Made by a program: the position numbers and the translations under genes | Part shown: piece by piece, positions 47,262 to 60,994 of the stretch | Position numbering within the stretch: position 1 is the first letter of the stretch | How the letters are laid out: each line of letters begins with the position of its first letter | Notes under the pieces: generated by a model | Told to the model about the DNA's origin: nothing | The model's database searches: none | What the model saw: the letters and a program-made list of their open reading frames with translations, nothing else | From: Gordius sp. MW1 | Taxonomy: Eukaryota > Nematomorpha > Gordioida > Gordea > Gordiidae | Direction of reading: 5' to 3' | DNA: 64,000 bases | NCBI GenBank assembly: GCA_964036665.1 | Contig: OZ038530.1 | Location: 20,482,001-20,546,000, forward strand

Positions 47262-47720
47262 TTAAAATTTACCACAATCAATTAATCGATTCATTGACGC
47301 TCCTAAATGGTAATTTTGGATCAAATAATTGATCTTTGCCAACTGTTCAAGGCTGCATCTTTTAAGGTCGGCAGGATAGGAAGATTCAACATCAGCCTCA
47401 CCTATGTAATTTGTAATCTGATCCCTTGGTCTATTTTTGTAATGTGATAGCTTGTAATTAAGGTGATTAAAAGGCGCGTTGTACAAATAATTAGGTGATA
47501 AGAATGGCAGGAGATTATCATAGTCGTGGTTAATACGGTGACCTTGGTTGTAGACAACCCCACTTTTACCCAGTTTGATGTCATCGGTCTCATTTTTGGC
47601 AAATTTTGAATATTCTTTATTTGTTTTAGCTATTACAGGTAGAGAAGTAACTCCCATAAGGGTATCCGTTAATATCATGAGTGGGACCAAATTAGAAAGG
47701 CAAACATCAAGGAAAGCCAT
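47262..47720 (-). CDS. Small protein, possibly secreted, 152 aa
   Basis: The frame starts at ATG 47720, six bases after a strong 3' splice site (pyrimidine tract and CAG at 47727), so the start codon probably lies in an exon with a 5' UTR intron. Residues 1-30 are hydrophobic (LVPLMILTDTLMGVTSLPVIA) but carry two Asp, so a signal peptide is only possible. The middle is rich in Asn and Tyr. Near the end a dibasic Lys-Arg (120-121) is followed by a segment with Cys at 122 and 149, ending CGKF. That could be a processed, disulfide-closed peptide, but no peptide family is recognised. An upstream coding exon read through the acceptor is possible. Confidence 0.5.
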   Translation of the reverse strand: MAFLDVCLSNLVPLMILTDTLMGVTSLPVIAKTNKEYSKFAKNETDDIKLGKSGVVYNQGHRINHDYDNLLPFLSPNYLYNAPFNHLNYKLSHYKNRPRDQITNYIGEADVESSYPADLKRCSLEQLAKINYLIQNYHLGASMNRLIDCGKF

Positions 47721-48617
47721 TAAAATCTGGAAAATGTTAAAAGGGGTATAAATTTGTACCTTTAATCTTAAAAGTAGCACGAATATGATTAGGTGATATT
47801 ATGAGCTGAAATTTAGTGAATAGTTTTAGAATATAAATAATTTAATATATTGAGAGGATCATCAATTTGGATTATTAAAAATAATAATCAAAATTCTCTT
47901 GATAAGTCTTAATCATATTGAGACTACCGGCCCTAGCTGCCATATATATTAAAATAACGTTCATTTGTTTCACTTGATGTTATACCAGTTAATAGCTTTT
48001 TTTGGCAGACCTAATTATATATGTATATTTTTATACTCATACATAATTTAATAAACATCGGATTAAATTACATATTGTGTAATTTGTTAACTTAAATTGT
48101 AAAGCGCATTAATTAACAACACGAATATCTAAGAAAATGTAAGAATCCATATTTAAACAATATATCACATAAAATGAAATTATAATATATTTAAGTAGTA
48201 AACAATATTGCTTATAAGTTAATCTACTAGTGTATGTAGTAAATAGTTATAGCTTAAATAAAAAGACTGATCGTATGCTTACAAATAATACGGCATTATC
48301 CTAAAATCCCTTTCAAAATAACAAAAATATAAGATCAGTTAACATACAATTTAGACCTTTGCATGACAGGAAAAGCTTTTTATAGGTCAGTTATTTGAAT
48401 CTAGCCGTGTATGCCTTAAAAAATTGTCAGTTATACAAGTGCTGATCATTGAAAAATTTTGTTTTAACGACTATACATTAACTATGAAACTAAAAATGCG
48501 GTGGATTGGCCCCTTCTCTTATATTTTCAATACCAAATGCTTATATACAGATATAATTGTCTAAGTCATGAAGCGCATTGATAAATTCAAAAGCATTGCT
48601 ATACACTACAGAGTGGG

Positions 48618-48837
48618 GGTCAAAGGAGCTCATCAGAGCTCATCAGGAAAGGAGCACACTTTGTTATTATAACCCAAACCCTTACCCTAGCCCTAACACT
48701 TACCCTAACCCATATATTTACTTGTTATGGTTTCACTAGGACATGTTAATATAAAATATTTTGTGCTAAGACAATATGTTAAATTCATCCTGAGCAATCA
48801 TGACGAGTTTCGCTACTATTTCTGTGCTCCTTTGACC
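48618..48837. mobile_element. Small MITE-like element with telomere-like repeats
   Basis: Perfect 12-bp inverted ends GGTCAAAGGAGC and GCTCCTTTGACC enclose 220 bp. Inside the left half (about 48668-48710) is a degenerate CCCTAA array (CCCTTACCCTAGCCCTAAC). No target duplication is clear. Confidence 0.7.
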
Positions 48838-50345
48838 GGTTCTTACACTACAACTTTAAACAAGAGTTATTAAATTTAGATTGAGTACATCTGGTTAAGT
48901 CGCTGCAAATTAGATGCCATGCTGCTTTAATCGTAACTCTTCTACCAATTCAAATAACGTCCAAACTAAGGCTCTTTCTTGTTTATAAATCCCATGTCTG
49001 TTCAAAAACTATTTTTTTGCGCCCACACAACTAGGGCTAAAATTGTTACTTTAGGTTTTCCTTGAAATAACTGAATTAAAAAAATGTCAAAAATGTGTTC
49101 CCCCTTGACACATTTAACCATAATTAGTTATCTTTTCTTTGAAATCCTGGCGACAGATCCACACGTTAAAAATATTTAAAAAGCAAGGGTAAGGCATACT
49201 TAAAGCAATCTGCGAGTGACTTATTTTTTTCCATAAATTTTGGATTAAAATAAGTGTCAGATTTTATTTGTAACCACAAAATTTTGATATTTATTATGTT
49301 TTAAGGTTAAAAGTGTAGTTCAATCTGAAAACATTATTCATAATTATAAAGTTTGGCTATCTTATATATTAATCGTTAAATTAAAAAGGCGATATATTCA
49401 AACCAAAAAGGATAGTTTTTGTAAGTAAAATGTATATTATCACACATCAATAAGAATTCAAATGTAGTAAAAATTAAACAATAATAGTTTAGACTGTCTA
49501 ACAGTTGTATTTAAACATTTTCGATGATGTTTAAATGTTTAATGTTTTTTCTAATCAAGTCCCAAAATTAATGCATTAGAACTTTCGATAAAAAATTTAT
49601 TTGCTTTGGTTAAAGGTGGACTTAAATTACCACAATTATGATTTTAACAGTTGATGCTTATTGTGGCCGATCTAGTTTTTGTCATGGAAGCCAACCTCAA
49701 ATTTCACTAAATTGGGAGGCTGTAAAAAAGACTTAAACTTCTAGGGACTAATATGAATTGCCATAATCGAGATTTTAGATTAGATATTATCCTAATTCTA
49801 ACAGTAGATTATAAATATTTTATATTAGTTATTTATCCTGACATTATATAAGAGAAACTTGGGTTTTCCCGGCCAATGGGGTGAGGGGTTTGGTCATAGT
49901 GGAGCCTTAACTCCCTCCCTTTAGCTATGCTAAAGATGAAAATTACAGCTTTAAAAAACGTATATGGATCCTCAAAGATCGCCTTATATTATTTAAACAA
50001 TAGATTTATTATGCTGACGCATTAATTGGAAAAATTTATAAATTTTATGAATGTACCCTCATTTAATCGATGGCTAAAACATTTATAAACGAATCTATTG
50101 TAGGAGTGGTCTTCATAAATATTCCAAATTAAAGCAACAATAATTAATTATTAATTAATTAATTTTAGTGCTTTCATAAATCATGATTTAATGGCTAAAT
50201 ATTGATGCAAGCTCTTATTAGTTTTTGATTGGGTAAGGAAGATGAAACTATAAAATTAAATTACGTTCTCATTAGCGATCTCTATAATTAATTAATGTAA
50301 TTTAGTAAGTTTGGGAAATGTTGAGTATAATAAAAGCAAATATGT

Positions 50346-51779
50346 TTAACACTCCGTCTGTCGGGTCTAAAATGCTAACACGGATGGTATTTGGGGTTAT
50401 TATTACCCCAAACTTTAAATAGCTATAATTTCCATATTTTATTATATAAACTTGTCAAAATTTGCAAGAATAATATTTCAACTCTTATACGTTCATTAAT
50501 ATATTAATTTGGCTATTTGATCAAGTGGTTAAAATTTTATATCTATATTTAGAACAAACCCCAAAGTTTTTCCCCTAATGACTATTTTGCCTCATTCCCA
50601 AAAAACTATATTAGATTTTATGATTTAATTAATAAGATCTTATAAAAGAAGGTTGAAACTATAAACGTGGAAAATTTGGTAAAAAATAACTTAAAAACAA
50701 AAAAAATAGAGATGTTCAAACTTAGGCAATTTTTGCTTTTAATTTTTTAAGGCAAAAAAGTTACTTTTGGTCTCAACTCATACTTTTATAAATTTAAATG
50801 TTATTTTATAAAATTTTTCATATAGATTCATAATAAAAGATCAAAATTAATGAAAAATATTTAAATGAAAAATGTTATATAAGAATTTTATGAGGCTATA
50901 AAAATAGTTCCATATACATTTTCTACATATATTTATTTAGTCATAAATTTGCTAAATTTCACTCTACTCTTAATTATTTTATCTGTAATAAGTAATTTAA
51001 AACAATCAAGAGGAGTTTTGGTTGCCCATCCATATGGCTTTACTCCAGGTAAATGAAATACACAATTCTATTTTGTTCTAACATTTTTATTAGGACAATT
51101 TTTGTGGCACTTAGTATTCCTTTGAAATATATCATATAATAAAAGCTTCTAAGTTATTTCCTATAAAAATAACTAATTTTGCTAGGCATATCAATTAACT
51201 CTTCTTCATCTTTCTCCTGTTAACTCACTCACAGATATATGACTACTCTAGTATATGTAATCATAGAATCATCAAGAACTTGATAAAATGTTATAACTGT
51301 TATGTTCATATACCACCTTCAGACGAAGAACTATAAAAAAACTGCACTTTTTAATATTAGACTTATTAAAAAATCAAAAAATGCAATAAAAATCACACAA
51401 ATAAGCACTTTGAATTACCACGAGGAAAAATTAACATGTGAAAATTAGAGTTTAAAATTTGAATATTTTCAATAAAAAGAAATGTATACAAAAAAAATTT
51501 TCACAAATGGGTTTACGATAATGGGTTTTAATAATATATTTCAAAAAAATAATTTGTTCATATTATGGAAGGTGGGGTGGTGGAAGACCCCGGGCATCTA
51601 AAACACGCTGTATCTTAAAAACTATTGGATAAAAACTAGCCAAATTTTGCAGAGATATTCTAGGGTAAATTTTAATAAGCTACTGAAAAAATGAAATTGT
51701 AATATTCACTATTTTTTTTGTACAGCGTTTTTAAACGGCTTGGGGTCATTATTACCCCACCCGACCGACGGAGCGTTAA
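50346..51779. mobile_element. piggyBac-like non-autonomous element
   Basis: TTAA at 50346 and 51776 borders inverted ends TTAACACTCCGTC and GACGGAGCGTTAA, followed inward by GTCGGG and its complement. Subterminal GGGGTTATTATTACCCC and GGGGTCATTATTACCCC motifs mirror each other. No transposase is visible in 1.43 kb of mostly AT-rich sequence. It is the larger relative of the MITE at 19441. Confidence 0.8.
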
Positions 51780-52781
51780 GGGTAAAAAGTTTACATAAAG
51801 TTTGTGTTTAATAAAGTGATATTGATACAAAATGTTTACATTTTGTATAGCGTGTGCCAAAAAGCTATTATTAACCAATTTATTCTAATAATTTCTTCCA
51901 TAGCCTAACTTTTATAAATTTTCTTGTCTGTTCTACTGGATTCAATTATATAAAAATTAAATGAAGACTATTAAAAAATATTAATGTATATTTAAAGCTA
52001 ATTAAAAATATTATAAACTATATTGACTGAATTATAACAATGATGTTTATTTTTTAAGGGGAACTATATAAATGGTTTATCTATAACTTTTATAAGTTTT
52101 TATATATCATAATACTTATCAATTTATTTAGTTTGATCAATATTATTTTAAACAGTGGTTTTTTCAACCAATATATTAAGGAAATATGTCCCCAATATTG
52201 TTATTCTATTAATTAAAATTTATAACCAATCTATATATTAACGTTTTCTTAAATAACAATTAATAATATGTTATAGTGTCGAACTACAGAGATATTCCTA
52301 TTTAAAGTCTCATGATGTATCAAATTACATGATTCCAATGAAAACTGTCATTCTGTATTTTTAATATAATTGCATAGATCATAAGATTCTAAAGACTAAT
52401 ATTAATTTAATTAAAGGTCAAAAAATAAGAGTTAAAAAATGCTTGTTTGTGCGCTGCATAACAAAATAAACGCTACTATAGCATTAATTTATGAAAATAT
52501 ATAGTATGTCCTATAGTAATTTGTAATTTGACTTAAATTGATAAATGTTTAAACTTCAATTATTGTTTAATGGTTAATTATAAATAAAGGTCAAATCTCA
52601 AATATAGATAAGGTTGTAAGCCAAAAATTTTTAAAATCTTAAATTGTTTATTTTATATTAAAATTTTATATATAATTGGTTAACTTAAATTTCAAATTGA
52701 TTAATCTATATTTAGATAACTTATTTGTGGCTGTAAATTTTCATTATTATATTATTATAGGTGAACAACAAAATCTCATGA

Positions 52782-53472
52782 CGCGGTGGTAGAGCCCTGC
52801 AAAATGAAATTTCTTCTACTCGAGCCCGACCCGAGCCCGACTTCTCAATTTTTGGCCCGACCCGAGCCCGACCCGATTTTCAAATAAAATTTTTTGAAAA
52901 ATTATATTCTTGAAATTATTTTACTATCTAATTATAAAATGCATTAGATTGTTATTACTCGTAATTTACAACTAGGGTAAGTTGAAATAAAAAATCTTTC
53001 ACTCGTTGCAGTGTATTAAGCTAATCATTTAAAGCTAAAATTTATATATAATATATTTTTAAATATTCCAAATAAAAAACTGAAATATTTACTTATTTTA
53101 TTTCTAAAGTTGTAACAGATTTCTTCAATCCATTTAAATACTAGAATAAGATTTGCAATTCAGGTCGGTTATATTATAATAGACAAGGGGAAAAAGCTGA
53201 AGTTTGGAAGCTATTTAATTAATTGTACGATGTGCGAAGATAATTTTAATATTGAGTTGAATTTAATCCTATTTAAAAAAAGATTAATTTGCTTTAGTTT
53301 AATTCGGGGCGGGGTCAGGCCTTGCGTCGGGCCGCCGCATCAGGCCCGACCCGAGCCCGAGGCCCGAGTATTTTATTAAATTCTGCCCAAGCCCGGCCCA
53401 AACCCGATTGGGCCGGGCCGGGCTCGGGCCCGGTCGGGCTTTGGGCGGCCCATGCAGGGCTCTACGCGGTGG
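52782..53472. mobile_element. hAT MITE with perfect 8-bp duplication and GC-rich ends
   Basis: CGCGGTGG at 52782-52789 and 53465-53472 borders a 675-bp element with ends TAGAGCCCTGCA and TGCAGGGCTCTA. CCCGACCCGAGCCCG-type motifs repeat near both ends, in sharp contrast to the AT-rich centre. Confidence 0.92.
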
Positions 53473-56400
53473 CTTTTCTGGTACTTTGATAAATTAGATT
53501 AACTTTTTAGCTAAATAACTTTAAGTTTGTGTTTGTTTCAATAAAGATTTCCTCAATCTACACAATGAGTTAATAACTGAAATTTACCAGTGCACAAATT
53601 GTATTATTTATTTATCTTTATAAGATTTTATTGTTTTAACTATTGTTAAATAAAATTAGAAGCAAATTGATATAAATCATAATTTTAACCATATCTTTAA
53701 GTTAACAAAAACTGCTAGCCTTCCAAGATATACATTGTTAGTATTATATTAGCTATTAAAATTTAATTTTAAAACCTAGGAAATTGCCTTGGGTGATGAT
53801 TACCAAAGAAAGTTCATCACATTTATTTCGATTTCATCTTAACATTTTTAAAATTTTATATTATAAATGATGCTAAATAGAAATTTAGATGGCGCCTAAT
53901 GATAAAGCAACATAAATTATTTGTTTGTATCATGAAAATTTAATTTTTTTACTATTTTAAATTTTACTTGTATTTAATGATTTTAAATTTTACTAAATTC
54001 CAACGCGGCTAAAGGACAATTGTATTGTTCAGTTTAAATTGTTTGGATAAGATACGTCATAATTAAGCTAATAAACAAGTATACCAATTATGAGTTAAGT
54101 TTTATTTTAAGGATTGTAAGATCGCTAGACAAATTAATTTGTGAATAAAGGGATGTGCTGAAGTAACAAATTTTAAAGTCGAAACAAGGGATCCGCTTTT
54201 TTAATTCGATAAAACTAAGATATTAGGTATTTTAATGATGTTGGCTAACCTTTTTTACACGGAATTTTTTGTTAAAGCCCATAATTTTAAGGACAATAGT
54301 TCACTACTGGTTTCTATTAAACTTCTTACATGTTAGAAATCGATATTAAACCAGGTCAAATGCATTATATGTTTCCTATCATAATTTAAAGAAAAACTTT
54401 AATTCAAATACAAACCATGTTTTCACTTAAAATGTCGACATTAAATAGGTGCCAATAAAAATGAATCCGATGCGCTATAGCTGATAATTTACATGAACAT
54501 ATAATTGCTTAATCTTACCCTAAATTATATTTTAAATTTATAACGATTTTCAACATCAAAACAACTTTGAAGTCTTTTTGTTTTATGATCATATAAGGCT
54601 TTTATGACTACGAATTTTTTTCGAATTACTCACAAGTGTTACTAAGATGTATAATGGAAAAGAATAGAATAATATCAATTAATGATGAAGCTAATTATAA
54701 ATAGAATTATCATAAATAGTTTAAAAGCATATTTGAATAGAGCCAGTAAATGCGATATGACTTGAAAAAATGATAGAAAAAAATTCATTTTAACAATAAG
54801 AAAAATTTCCTTCAAAAACTATTTATTTAAAAATAGTACTGTATTTATATTTTATGATGTTAATAATGGATTGAAATAAAAATTGCTAGATTGCCTTATT
54901 AATAAATTTCTGAATTCCATAGGCAGGCAAATTATCATGACTTCTTAAGTAAATATATTAACGATTATATTAAAGGGGACTTTATATTTAAATTCGTATA
55001 AAATGTCGTATGTTTTCCTTGTATTATATGTATTTTAAGCTAAAACTTGATTAATATAATTTTTAATTTTATGTATAATACAAATGCCTATAAAAAATTA
55101 TATAACTATATAAGTATTTTTAAAATATTGTTATATATACTAAATTATTAATTCGTATATCTAATCTTAAATCTTGCCAAAACCGATGATAATTAACAAT
55201 TGATTACCTGAAAAAATTGGACAGAGATAAGTAGAAATTGGCAAAAAATAACTTAATGTTGAACAGCGACTGTTATACCTTTGATTATGAATTTTCCAAT
55301 ATAATGGGCTCAACAACGTCATTGTGTGCGTTGTTTTAACAAAAACAATAAACTGCTGGAGTTTACAATATTCTACTAGCCACTTAAAGCTTAATTAATA
55401 TTAGAGTATACAAAAATCAATTATGACCTGATTATCAATAATTTACCTTCAAGCTTGAAATTGTTTTGAGGCATATTTTATAAATTACAATGAGTTTATA
55501 GAGAGCAGTGTCTGAATATATGAAAGTGAATTATATTTATAAATCTGCACAAATTAATAATTGTAAGAAATATTAATTAAACAGCTTTTGTAAAATTTTA
55601 AATTGGCGAGAACTATCACTCACCCAAATGTTCTACGTCATGCATATTTAAATAATATAAATTATAGCAAAATAAATTGAGGAATATTATATCTACATAA
55701 GTACTCAACTGACTAGATTTAAATTTGTCAATTAAATGGAAATCTAGGTGTTGTATCTACAAGTCTCCAGGGCGCATGCTGTATCATTTTGAGGGGGGGA
55801 ATCAAATTAATGCATTAATTATTAAGTTTATAAATTTTATTCAAATTTCGCGGGTGGGGTAGGAAAGTTTAACCCCAAGCCCTCCCCCCCACCCCCTTGC
55901 TAATTATTAAGACATTCATAGCTTCGCAATATTTATTTAGTTATACACACATGTGGAGTAAATTATACTAGCTGACATTTTAGTTATATAGGATTATATT
56001 ATTTAATTATAATCAAATGATATATACTTTTACAGTTCAAAAACCTTTTTAATTTATAGTATTTTTTATTAAATATCAAATGTTCTATTATTATATAAAA
56101 TGTAACATATAATTTGAGCTTCTATATTAGCACATCACCTTTCCTTAATTATCACCTAAACGATTAGCTCTCTTAACCATTAAATTAAGGGTCAGAACGA
56201 TTATTCGATTATTCACTATAAGATAGATTATCTTTTTATTAGAAATAAAGATAGGAATAATAATAAGATAATTTTATTGGTAACTAGGGCCGGGGTGTGG
56301 AAACTAAAGAACAAAGGATAAATAAAACGATAAGAATAAAAACATATGGTTATTCGGCTTACAATATTAAAATATATAATTATAGCAATAATATAATCTG

Positions 56401-57884
56401 TAGAAAATGATATACAAATAAAAGTTATACTAAATTAAACTATTCTTCTTTCACGTATTCACATGTACAACACAATTGTAAAAGAATACTATTATAGATA
56501 TCACCAAATACATAACCTTATAATATTATAGAACAGTCGACAGCTAACAATTACAAAGTAAACGTGTAGACCGCAATTTTGTGTATAGATTAACAATTAA
56601 AAAGTTCATCATTTATTGCATTATGACATCATATTAACAAGGAAAAACTAGTGTCATGTTTAAAAACGCTGTGATCTATAAAATTATTCAAAGATATGCA
56701 CACAAATGGAGGTTTAAGCGTTTAATCTTTAAGGCAATAATCAGCTATTGACTAGGCTATGCTTTAATAGTCTATGTATAAATGTTAATTTGAAAGTTTA
56801 AATCATAATATTAAATGTAATAAAACCTAGTGCATTACAATAATCTGAGATTATACGTCACGAGTAGAATGAAGGATATTATAGTTAAAAGACTAGAGAA
56901 ATATGGGTCTATGATAATAGAGTTGTTGAGGTTGCTTTTCAAAAGATACTAGTTAAGAGTTATAATTCAATAAAAAGAACTAATTTACAGTTATATATTT
57001 CTTCCAACAACTCAATATAGTTGCAGTTAATAACCTACAGCCACTAGTTACATTTAACGTTCTTCATGTAAAGCTTTCTATGACTTATAAAAACATTTTA
57101 TATATAAGAATAATATATTCAAATGTTAAAATAAAAAGGCATATATTAATGATTGGCTTCAATAGGTATATTTTTAAATGTACTTTTCTTACTAAATAGA
57201 CGCTAATTTCTAAACGATCATGAGTATTTAAATTGGGATAGTGATGTATGCTTTCCAACTATGTCCTTGGATTTAATTAATCATTGACTTTCCTATGGGA
57301 AGGATAATAGAATTTTTAAGTTTAATGTGTGTTTAATAATTTTTTTGTCGAATTTAGGTCCTTTCTGTTTTAAATAGAAGAGACAGTACCGTTGGACTAA
57401 ATTTTGTTTATTTACATAGGTCGAGGACTTTTAATATTGGTATCAAATAATTAGTATATTGTTTGTTAGTAATAGGCATGAATACAATATTGTCTGTATG
57501 CCAAACTCATTAAAAATCCACCACACTCCAAATTTTAAATAATTAATCTTATTTGCTTCCATAGATTATTAGCTTTATTATGAAAGCTAATAAGAAATGG
57601 AATATTGGGTTACATTTAAATTCATTATGATGTTAGTACTATCCCATTTCATTTCGATTTTTATATAAGTAATTCATCACATAAACAGTATTGACCAAAA
57701 GAACTAGTTAAAGCTCATCACGCATTCTTTCATCATATGGCAATGAATGATTACTTGAATCTTGCCTTTTTTACTAAACCGTAATTTCTCCAGCCTTACT
57801 AGCCTCTTGAAAAAGGCGCTCGATGAAAGGGGTTCATTTAATTTAAAATAATCATCATGTTTTATTTAAACGACCATAAAAAAC
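53473..57884. other. Gene-poor AT-rich stretch
   Basis: No open frame of note, splice-supported exon or transposon end is recognised across 4.4 kb. G- and C-runs at 55790 and 55885 might bracket an old MITE, but no inverted ends are found. The flanking stretches 48838-50345 and 51780-52781 are similar. Confidence 0.5.
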
Positions 57885-58430
57885 GCCCTCCACCGGGGGC
57901 CCGGTCCGACTTGGCTTGAGCTGGTCCATAATTGTTTTGGCCCGGGCTCGGACAAAAAAAAATAATTGGGCTTCGGGTTTGGGTTAGGCCTGATGACTCA
58001 GCTCACCTGAGGTCCGAGCCAATCCCGAAGCAATGGGGTAAATAAACATTAAATAATAATTTAGAAAATCTGTTCAGGGTTTATAATTTAGCTTTTAAAC
58101 ACAGGCTCTTTAATAATTTTTTATACCTATGTATATATAAATCAGCTATTAGAACTTTAAAAGATTTTAATTATTTTATAGCAATATTGACCATAAAATA
58201 TGAAATGTATAAATATTACATTTAAAAAAATCAGTCGATTAATTTGTAGCAGGATGTATAGTAGTCTTAATTTACTCATCATAATTATTAAAATTGATAA
58301 AATAACTTTCAAATTAAATTTGCCTAAATGTGATTTTAAAAAGAGTCGAGCCGGACTCGAGCCCAGGCTCGGGTCTAGTCAAAAATAATAAACTTAAAAG
58401 AGATTTCGGATAGGGCTCGGACAAGGCAAA
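57885..58430. repeat. Degenerate GC-rich-ended hAT-type repeat
   Basis: The left part (GGGGGCCCGGTCCGACTTGG, then GGCCCGGGCTCGGAC) and the right part (CTCGAGCCCAGGCTCGGG) enclose AT-rich DNA as in the element at 52790. Termini are not clear. Confidence 0.55.
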
Positions 58431-58926
58431 AATTTTATCTTGCTTTTCCTGTAGGATTTGCTTCCTACCTTTAAAGATAGGAAGAAATATTGTTAAAATT
58501 TTTTAATTACTTAAATTGGGGAAAACTTAATACGATGACTTATAAGAAGGGATGACGAAAATTTTGCTTACATAGATTTTTATGGATACTGTGGAAGCTG
58601 ATAAATAATTTATTTTAAGAATGCCTAATTATCATATAGATATCATTTTCATGGTGTCACTGAAATAAATGTCAAAAAGAGTCAATAATTTTTACCTTCA
58701 ACCTCCAATCTAAATGTTTTTAAAATTAAATCAAAATAAAAATAATTTAATAACTTAGCATAATTATTTAAAATAGGCTTCTTAAATTATATAATAAAAA
58801 TAAATTTCCGTAGTCAAATAAACCGAACCCTCATAAATTCCCCCATTTAAATTGTTGGTAAAAATGACAGCCATTGATCATCTTCATAGATTTAATATTG
58901 CGATAGAATGTATTAGTCAATAATCA

Positions 58927-59824
58927 CCAGGGCCTTCGGTTCTGGTGGGAAGGGGGAGGTGGGAAGGGAAGGGGGGAAGGGAAGGGGAGAGGGAGAGGAG
59001 GGAAGGGAAAATGAAACTAAAGTCAATAGTCATCCTTCCAAAACGTAGAACTCTCAATTTAGAGTTTTTTTGAAACTGTATAAATTTAAACAATTTGGTG
59101 TAGGCGACCCATAATTTGAATTATGACTATAGACTTTATTCAAATCATGCGCATATGTATAGTATAAACAAGATATTAAAAAAACGAAAAAAATTTCCAA
59201 TCAGACTTTGGCCATTGGTCATTTTTTCTATCACTTTGGCCAGTGGTCGTTTTTTCTAATGGTTAGCAGACGCCAAATAACTAGTCTATAATTATAATCT
59301 AGAAAAAAACCAACTTTAATCTCACTCTGGCCAGTGGTCATTTTTTCCATTGGTCAGTAACCAGCAGACTGCCAAATACTGGCCAATAATTATAATCTAG
59401 GGAAAAATTTTGATTTTAATCTCACTTCGGCCAGTGGTCATTTTTTTATTGGTCAGTAGCCAGCAAACGGCCAAAAAGCCTATATTTAAAATATAGAAAA
59501 AAAATTGATACACTTTTAATGGTCATTTTTTTATTGGTCAGTAGCCAGGACACGGTCAAAAAGGAGATAAATACACAAGAGACGAAAAAAAATTTCAATT
59601 TACAATTTGGTAAATGGTCATTTTTTTCATTGGTCAGTAGCCAGGACACGGTCAAAAGGTCATATTATCAATGGTATTAACAAGAACAACAATTAATTTA
59701 AAAAAAAAATTTGTCCTCTCCGGGATTCGAACCAGCAATTAAGATACATGTTGGACGGACGGACGGTCGGACGGATAACGGACGGACGGACAACGAAAAG
59801 GAGCCCATAAATTGCATAGCAATT
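58927..59824 (+). mobile_element. Helentron-like element, short copy
   Basis: The left end AGGGCCTTCGGTTCTGGTGG precedes a G/A-rich stretch. The right end has (GGAC)n-like sequence, GAGCCCATAAATTGCATAGC and AATTA. Four to five CCAATGG-type hairpin units lie between. It also contains a tRNA-like 3' half. At about 0.9 kb it is the shortest of the three full-ended copies here. Confidence 0.7.
59703..59745 (-). repeat. tRNA 3'-half-like sequence with T-run
   Basis: The minus strand reads GGTTCGAATCCCGGAGAGG, a consensus T-arm/B box, then ACAAATTTTTTTTT. The 5' half is absent. Degraded forms (TTAGAATCCCGGAG) recur in the other element copies near 24975, 25265, 25825, 26110 and 62505. Confidence 0.6.
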
Positions 59825-60079
59825 AATAAATCATATTATAGGTTGCAACCCATTTAAAAAATTATAGCAATTTTTTTTAATTTTTCAAAATATATTAATA
59901 AAGCAGTATAGTTTGTTTTATTATAACGAATTAGATATATGGCAAGGCATAGTCAATACCATTGTAAGCGTCTTCCTAAACAAGATGATCAGTATGTCAA
60001 AATTTTATATACTTTTTAAGAGGGGTTAGGCAGTTTATTAGTCTATGAAATCATCAGTTATCATATTAATTAAAGAGAA

Positions 60080-60346
60080 AAGAGAATAGAGCTACATATG
60101 GTTTTTATAACTTGGAGAAAGCTTATGACACGGTCCCTTGTGATTTATTGTGGTGGTGCTTGACAAAACAAAACATCTCTTACGCATATATACGGCCCAA
60201 TAAAATATTTATAAAAGCCTCAAATTCGTGCGTTAGGACTAAAGTTGGAGAATCTAAACCTTTTTGAGTTGAAATTGGATTACATCCTCGATTTGCTGTA
60301 AGTCCATTTTTATCAGGACATTCAAAAGTCATTGGCATGGTGTATG
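60080..60346 (+). pseudogene. RTE-type reverse transcriptase fragment
   Basis: Across two frames it reads MVFI, then LEKAYDTVPCDLLWWCL, the catalytic region around motif A of RTE-type RTs. Further on comes a degenerate VGLHPR..VSPFL-like motif. It is cut by a P-like MITE at 60347. It is a separate copy from the LINE at 41.5-44.6 kb. Confidence 0.65.
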
Positions 60347-60506
60347 CATGGGCTTAGCCAGCATTGGAATAAGAAAGGGGCTGATTTAGGGAGGGGCAAA
60401 ATGATCGTTTTTTGAAATATTAGCCATAATTTTAAAATTTCAATAAAAATTTGGATTTAGAGGGGTGTAACCGCCCCACCCCGCCTTCCCCTTGGCTACG
60501 CCCATG
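60347..60506. mobile_element. P-like MITE in an RTE fragment
   Basis: The ends CATGGGCTTAGCCAGC and TTGGCTACGCCCATG match the family at 34456. The flanks GGTGTATG and TATATATA no longer match well, so the duplication has decayed or the copy was truncated. Confidence 0.75.
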
Positions 60507-60994
60507 TATATATAATAGTAAGAAAATAACATTGTAATTACATTTTGTTGTAGCTATTTTAATTAAACAATATTATTTATTTCAATAAAAATGACTAATT
60601 ATCGATAGTTACTTAAACTCGGGCCTTCGGCCCTCGTGGGAAGGGGGAGAAGGGAAGGGGAGTAGGGGAAGGGAAGAGGGGAAGGGGGAACTCTTCTATA
60701 CTCCGTATAAACGTAGCATATTTGCTATGCAATTTATGGGCGAGAAAGGTGGGAAGGGGCGAGAATGCCTATAGGGGGTATTAGATGCAAAATAATTAGT
60801 TAATTAGTTATAGGCCCTTGTAGGGGAGGACATAGGGTAATTATCAATGTTAACCAATTCAAAAACGAAAAAAAATTTCGATTTATTTGGCCAATGGTCA
60901 TTTTTTTATTGGTCAGTAGCCAGCGGACGGTCAAAAATTCATATTATCATTGGTATTAACATGAACAAATATTAATTTAATTTAAAAAAATTAA

